This document shows positions 7,378 through 8,472 of a stretch of DNA of 8,472 nt, one piece after another. The position numbers and the translations under genes were made by a program. The DNA comes from Pseudomonadota bacterium (lineage in GTDB: Bacteria; Pseudomonadota; Alphaproteobacteria; Rhizobiales; Beijerinckiaceae), in contig JAKANG010000034.1 of NCBI GenBank assembly GCA_021812505.1, forward strand, positions 1 to 8,472. The letters are read 5' to 3'. Numbering within the stretch: the first letter of the stretch is position 1; each line of letters starts with the position of its first letter. A model generated the notes under the pieces. That model was not told where the DNA came from. It searched no databases and saw nothing but the letters and a program-made list of their open reading frames with translations.

Positions 7378-7417
7378 CTTCGCGGCGGGCGGAAACTGGA
7401 CATTTGCCGCCGCGAAG
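7378..7417. repeat. Perfect 11-bp hairpin between serA and accA
   Basis: CTTCGCGGCGG (7378-7388) and CCGCCGCGAAG (7407-7417) are exact reverse complements around an 18-base loop. On the minus strand the element lies 31 bases after the serA stop and about 50 bases before accA. No U-run follows it, so it is either a pause/processing/rho-linked site or a protein-binding palindrome, not a typical intrinsic terminator. Confidence 0.7.
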
Positions 7418-7448
7418 TCAAGTCGCCGGCGGGCGAGCAGGGAAAGGC

Positions 7449-8472
7449 TCAGAATTTCAGGGTCTTCACCCGTTTTACGCCCGGCAGCGCGCTGATCTGG
7501 GCGAAGACCTGTTCGGGGACCTCGCCGTCGACGGCGACGAGCGCGACCGACGAGCCGCCCTCCGCATCGCGGCCGAGCGCGAAAGTCGCGATATTGACCC
7601 CCGCCTGACCCAAAAGCGTCGCGAAGCGGCCGATAAAGCCCGGCTTGTCCTCGTTGGAGACATAGATCGTCGACGGCGCGAATTCAGCCTCGGCGCGGAT
7701 CCCGGCGATTTCGACGATGCGCGGCTTGCCGTCGTTGAACACCGCGCCGGACAGGGCGAAGGCGCCGCTTTCCGTCTCGACGCGCAGCGAGATCAGGGAG
7801 TCGTAATCCCCTTCCGCCGCGCGGGTGATTTCGTCGATCACCATGCCGCGCTCCTTGGCGACGACGGGCGCGGACACGACGTTCACGTCGGAGAGCATCG
7901 GACGCAGGAAGCCGGCGAGCGCGGAAGCGGTCAGCGCCTTGGTCTTGAGGTCGCCGACATGCCCCTCATAGGTGATGACGAGCTTGCGCACGCCCGCCTC
8001 GGTCAATTGTCCGGCGAAGGAGCCGAGCTTTTCCGCCAAGGCGATGAAGGGCTTGAGCTTGGGCGCCTCCTCGGCCGTGATCGAGGGGAAGTTGACCGCG
8101 TTTGAAATCGCGCCGCGCGTCAGATAGTCCGACATCTGTTCGGCGACCTGAAGGGCGACATTCTCCTGCGCCTCGCTGGTCGAGGCGCCGAGATGCGGCG
8201 TGCAGACGACATGGGGATGGCCGAACAGTGGATTGGTCACCGCCGGCTCCTCGATGAAGACGTCGAAGGCCGCGCCGGCCACATGGCCCGAGTCCAGCGC
8301 CGCGCGCAGGGCGGCCTCGTCCACCAGTCCGCCGCGCGCGCAATTGATGATCCGCACGCCCTTTTTTGTCTTCGCGATATTTTCCACCGAGAGGATGTTC
8401 TTCGTCTGGGCGGTCATCGGCGTGTGCAGGGTGATGAAATCGGCGCGGGCGAGCAAATCGTCGAGTTCCACC
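7449..8472 (-). CDS. serA: D-3-phosphoglycerate dehydrogenase, N-terminus outside window
   Basis: SerA oxidises 3-phosphoglycerate to 3-phosphohydroxypyruvate with NAD+, the first step of serine synthesis, in the cytoplasm. About 340 C-terminal residues are present; the long type-I form has near 530, so roughly 190 residues lie beyond the window. Numbering from the GTG at 8471 (probably an internal Val), the catalytic Arg is in NCARGGLVDEAAL (Arg46), the Glu in FDVFIEEPAVTNPLF (Glu75) and the His in TPHLGAST (His93). An intervening ASB domain (about 130-262) and a C-terminal ACT domain (about 268-340, STIYVSNEDKPGFIGRFATLLGQAGVNIA) follow. This places it in the long SerA class found across bacteria, where the ACT domain can sense serine. 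The catalytic residues visible here are intact. The stop is 121 bases before accA; serC, often beside serA, would be sought upstream of 8472. Confidence 0.97.
   Translation of the reverse strand, partial: VELDDLLARADFITLHTPMTAQTKNILSVENIAKTKKGVRIINCARGGLVDEAALRAALDSGHVAGAAFDVFIEEPAVTNPLFGHPHVVCTPHLGASTSEAQENVALQVAEQMSDYLTRGAISNAVNFPSITAEEAPKLKPFIALAEKLGSFAGQLTEAGVRKLVITYEGHVGDLKTKALTASALAGFLRPMLSDVNVVSAPVVAKERGMVIDEITRAAEGDYDSLISLRVETESGAFALSGAVFNDGKPRIVEIAGIRAEAEFAPSTIYVSNEDKPGFIGRFATLLGQAGVNIATFALGRDAEGGSSVALVAVDGEVPEQVFAQISALPGVKRVKTLKF

Noticed and set aside
7326..8105. 259-codon open frame on the plus strand across accA start and serA
   Set aside because: It is a shadow frame of serA; the serA frame has intact catalytic and ACT-domain motifs.

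Overview
The window is a GC-rich stretch of chromosomal housekeeping DNA from an alphaproteobacterium, most likely of the order Hyphomicrobiales (Rhizobiales). The Beijerinckiaceae/Methylocystaceae group is a reasonable guess but unproven. The evidence is the protein sequences (GroEL, an IHF-alpha-like protein, AccA, SerA), a HrcA/CIRCE-controlled groESL operon with a CTTGAC-N17-CTATCT promoter of alphaproteobacterial form, and uniformly high-GC codon use. I see no mobile element, CRISPR array, tRNA or rRNA, and no gene that looks recently acquired.

Layout: (a) 1-476, minus: the 5' part of a secreted YkuD-family L,D-transpeptidase, cut by the window edge and started by GTG. (b) 556-2097, minus: a multi-pass polysaccharide/lipid-linked oligosaccharide flippase-like protein. 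(c) 2172-4423, plus: the groESL operon, with promoter, CIRCE operator, groES, an intergenic region of three hairpins, groEL, and a strong intrinsic terminator. (d) 4563-4958, plus: an IHF-alpha/HU-family DNA-bending protein with an extra N-terminal tail. (e) 4958-4987: a hairpin between convergent genes whose U-run serves the minus strand. (f) 5009-6193, minus: a YafK/DpaA-like YkuD-domain lipoprotein. (g) 6374-7327, minus: accA, the alpha subunit of acetyl-CoA carboxylase carboxyltransferase. (h) 7449-8472, minus: serA, 3-phosphoglycerate dehydrogenase, lacking its N-terminus at the window edge.

The genes do not form one pathway. The groESL unit is a self-contained heat-shock operon bounded by its own promoter and terminator. 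The two YkuD-domain proteins and the flippase act at the cell envelope, AccA feeds fatty-acid (hence membrane) synthesis, SerA makes serine, and the IHF-like protein is a nucleoid factor. The parts most worth a second look are non-coding: the hairpin array between groES and groEL, the extended CIRCE, and perfect inverted repeats without U-runs in the serA-accA and accA-yafK-like gaps. I do not find a convincing undescribed system here.
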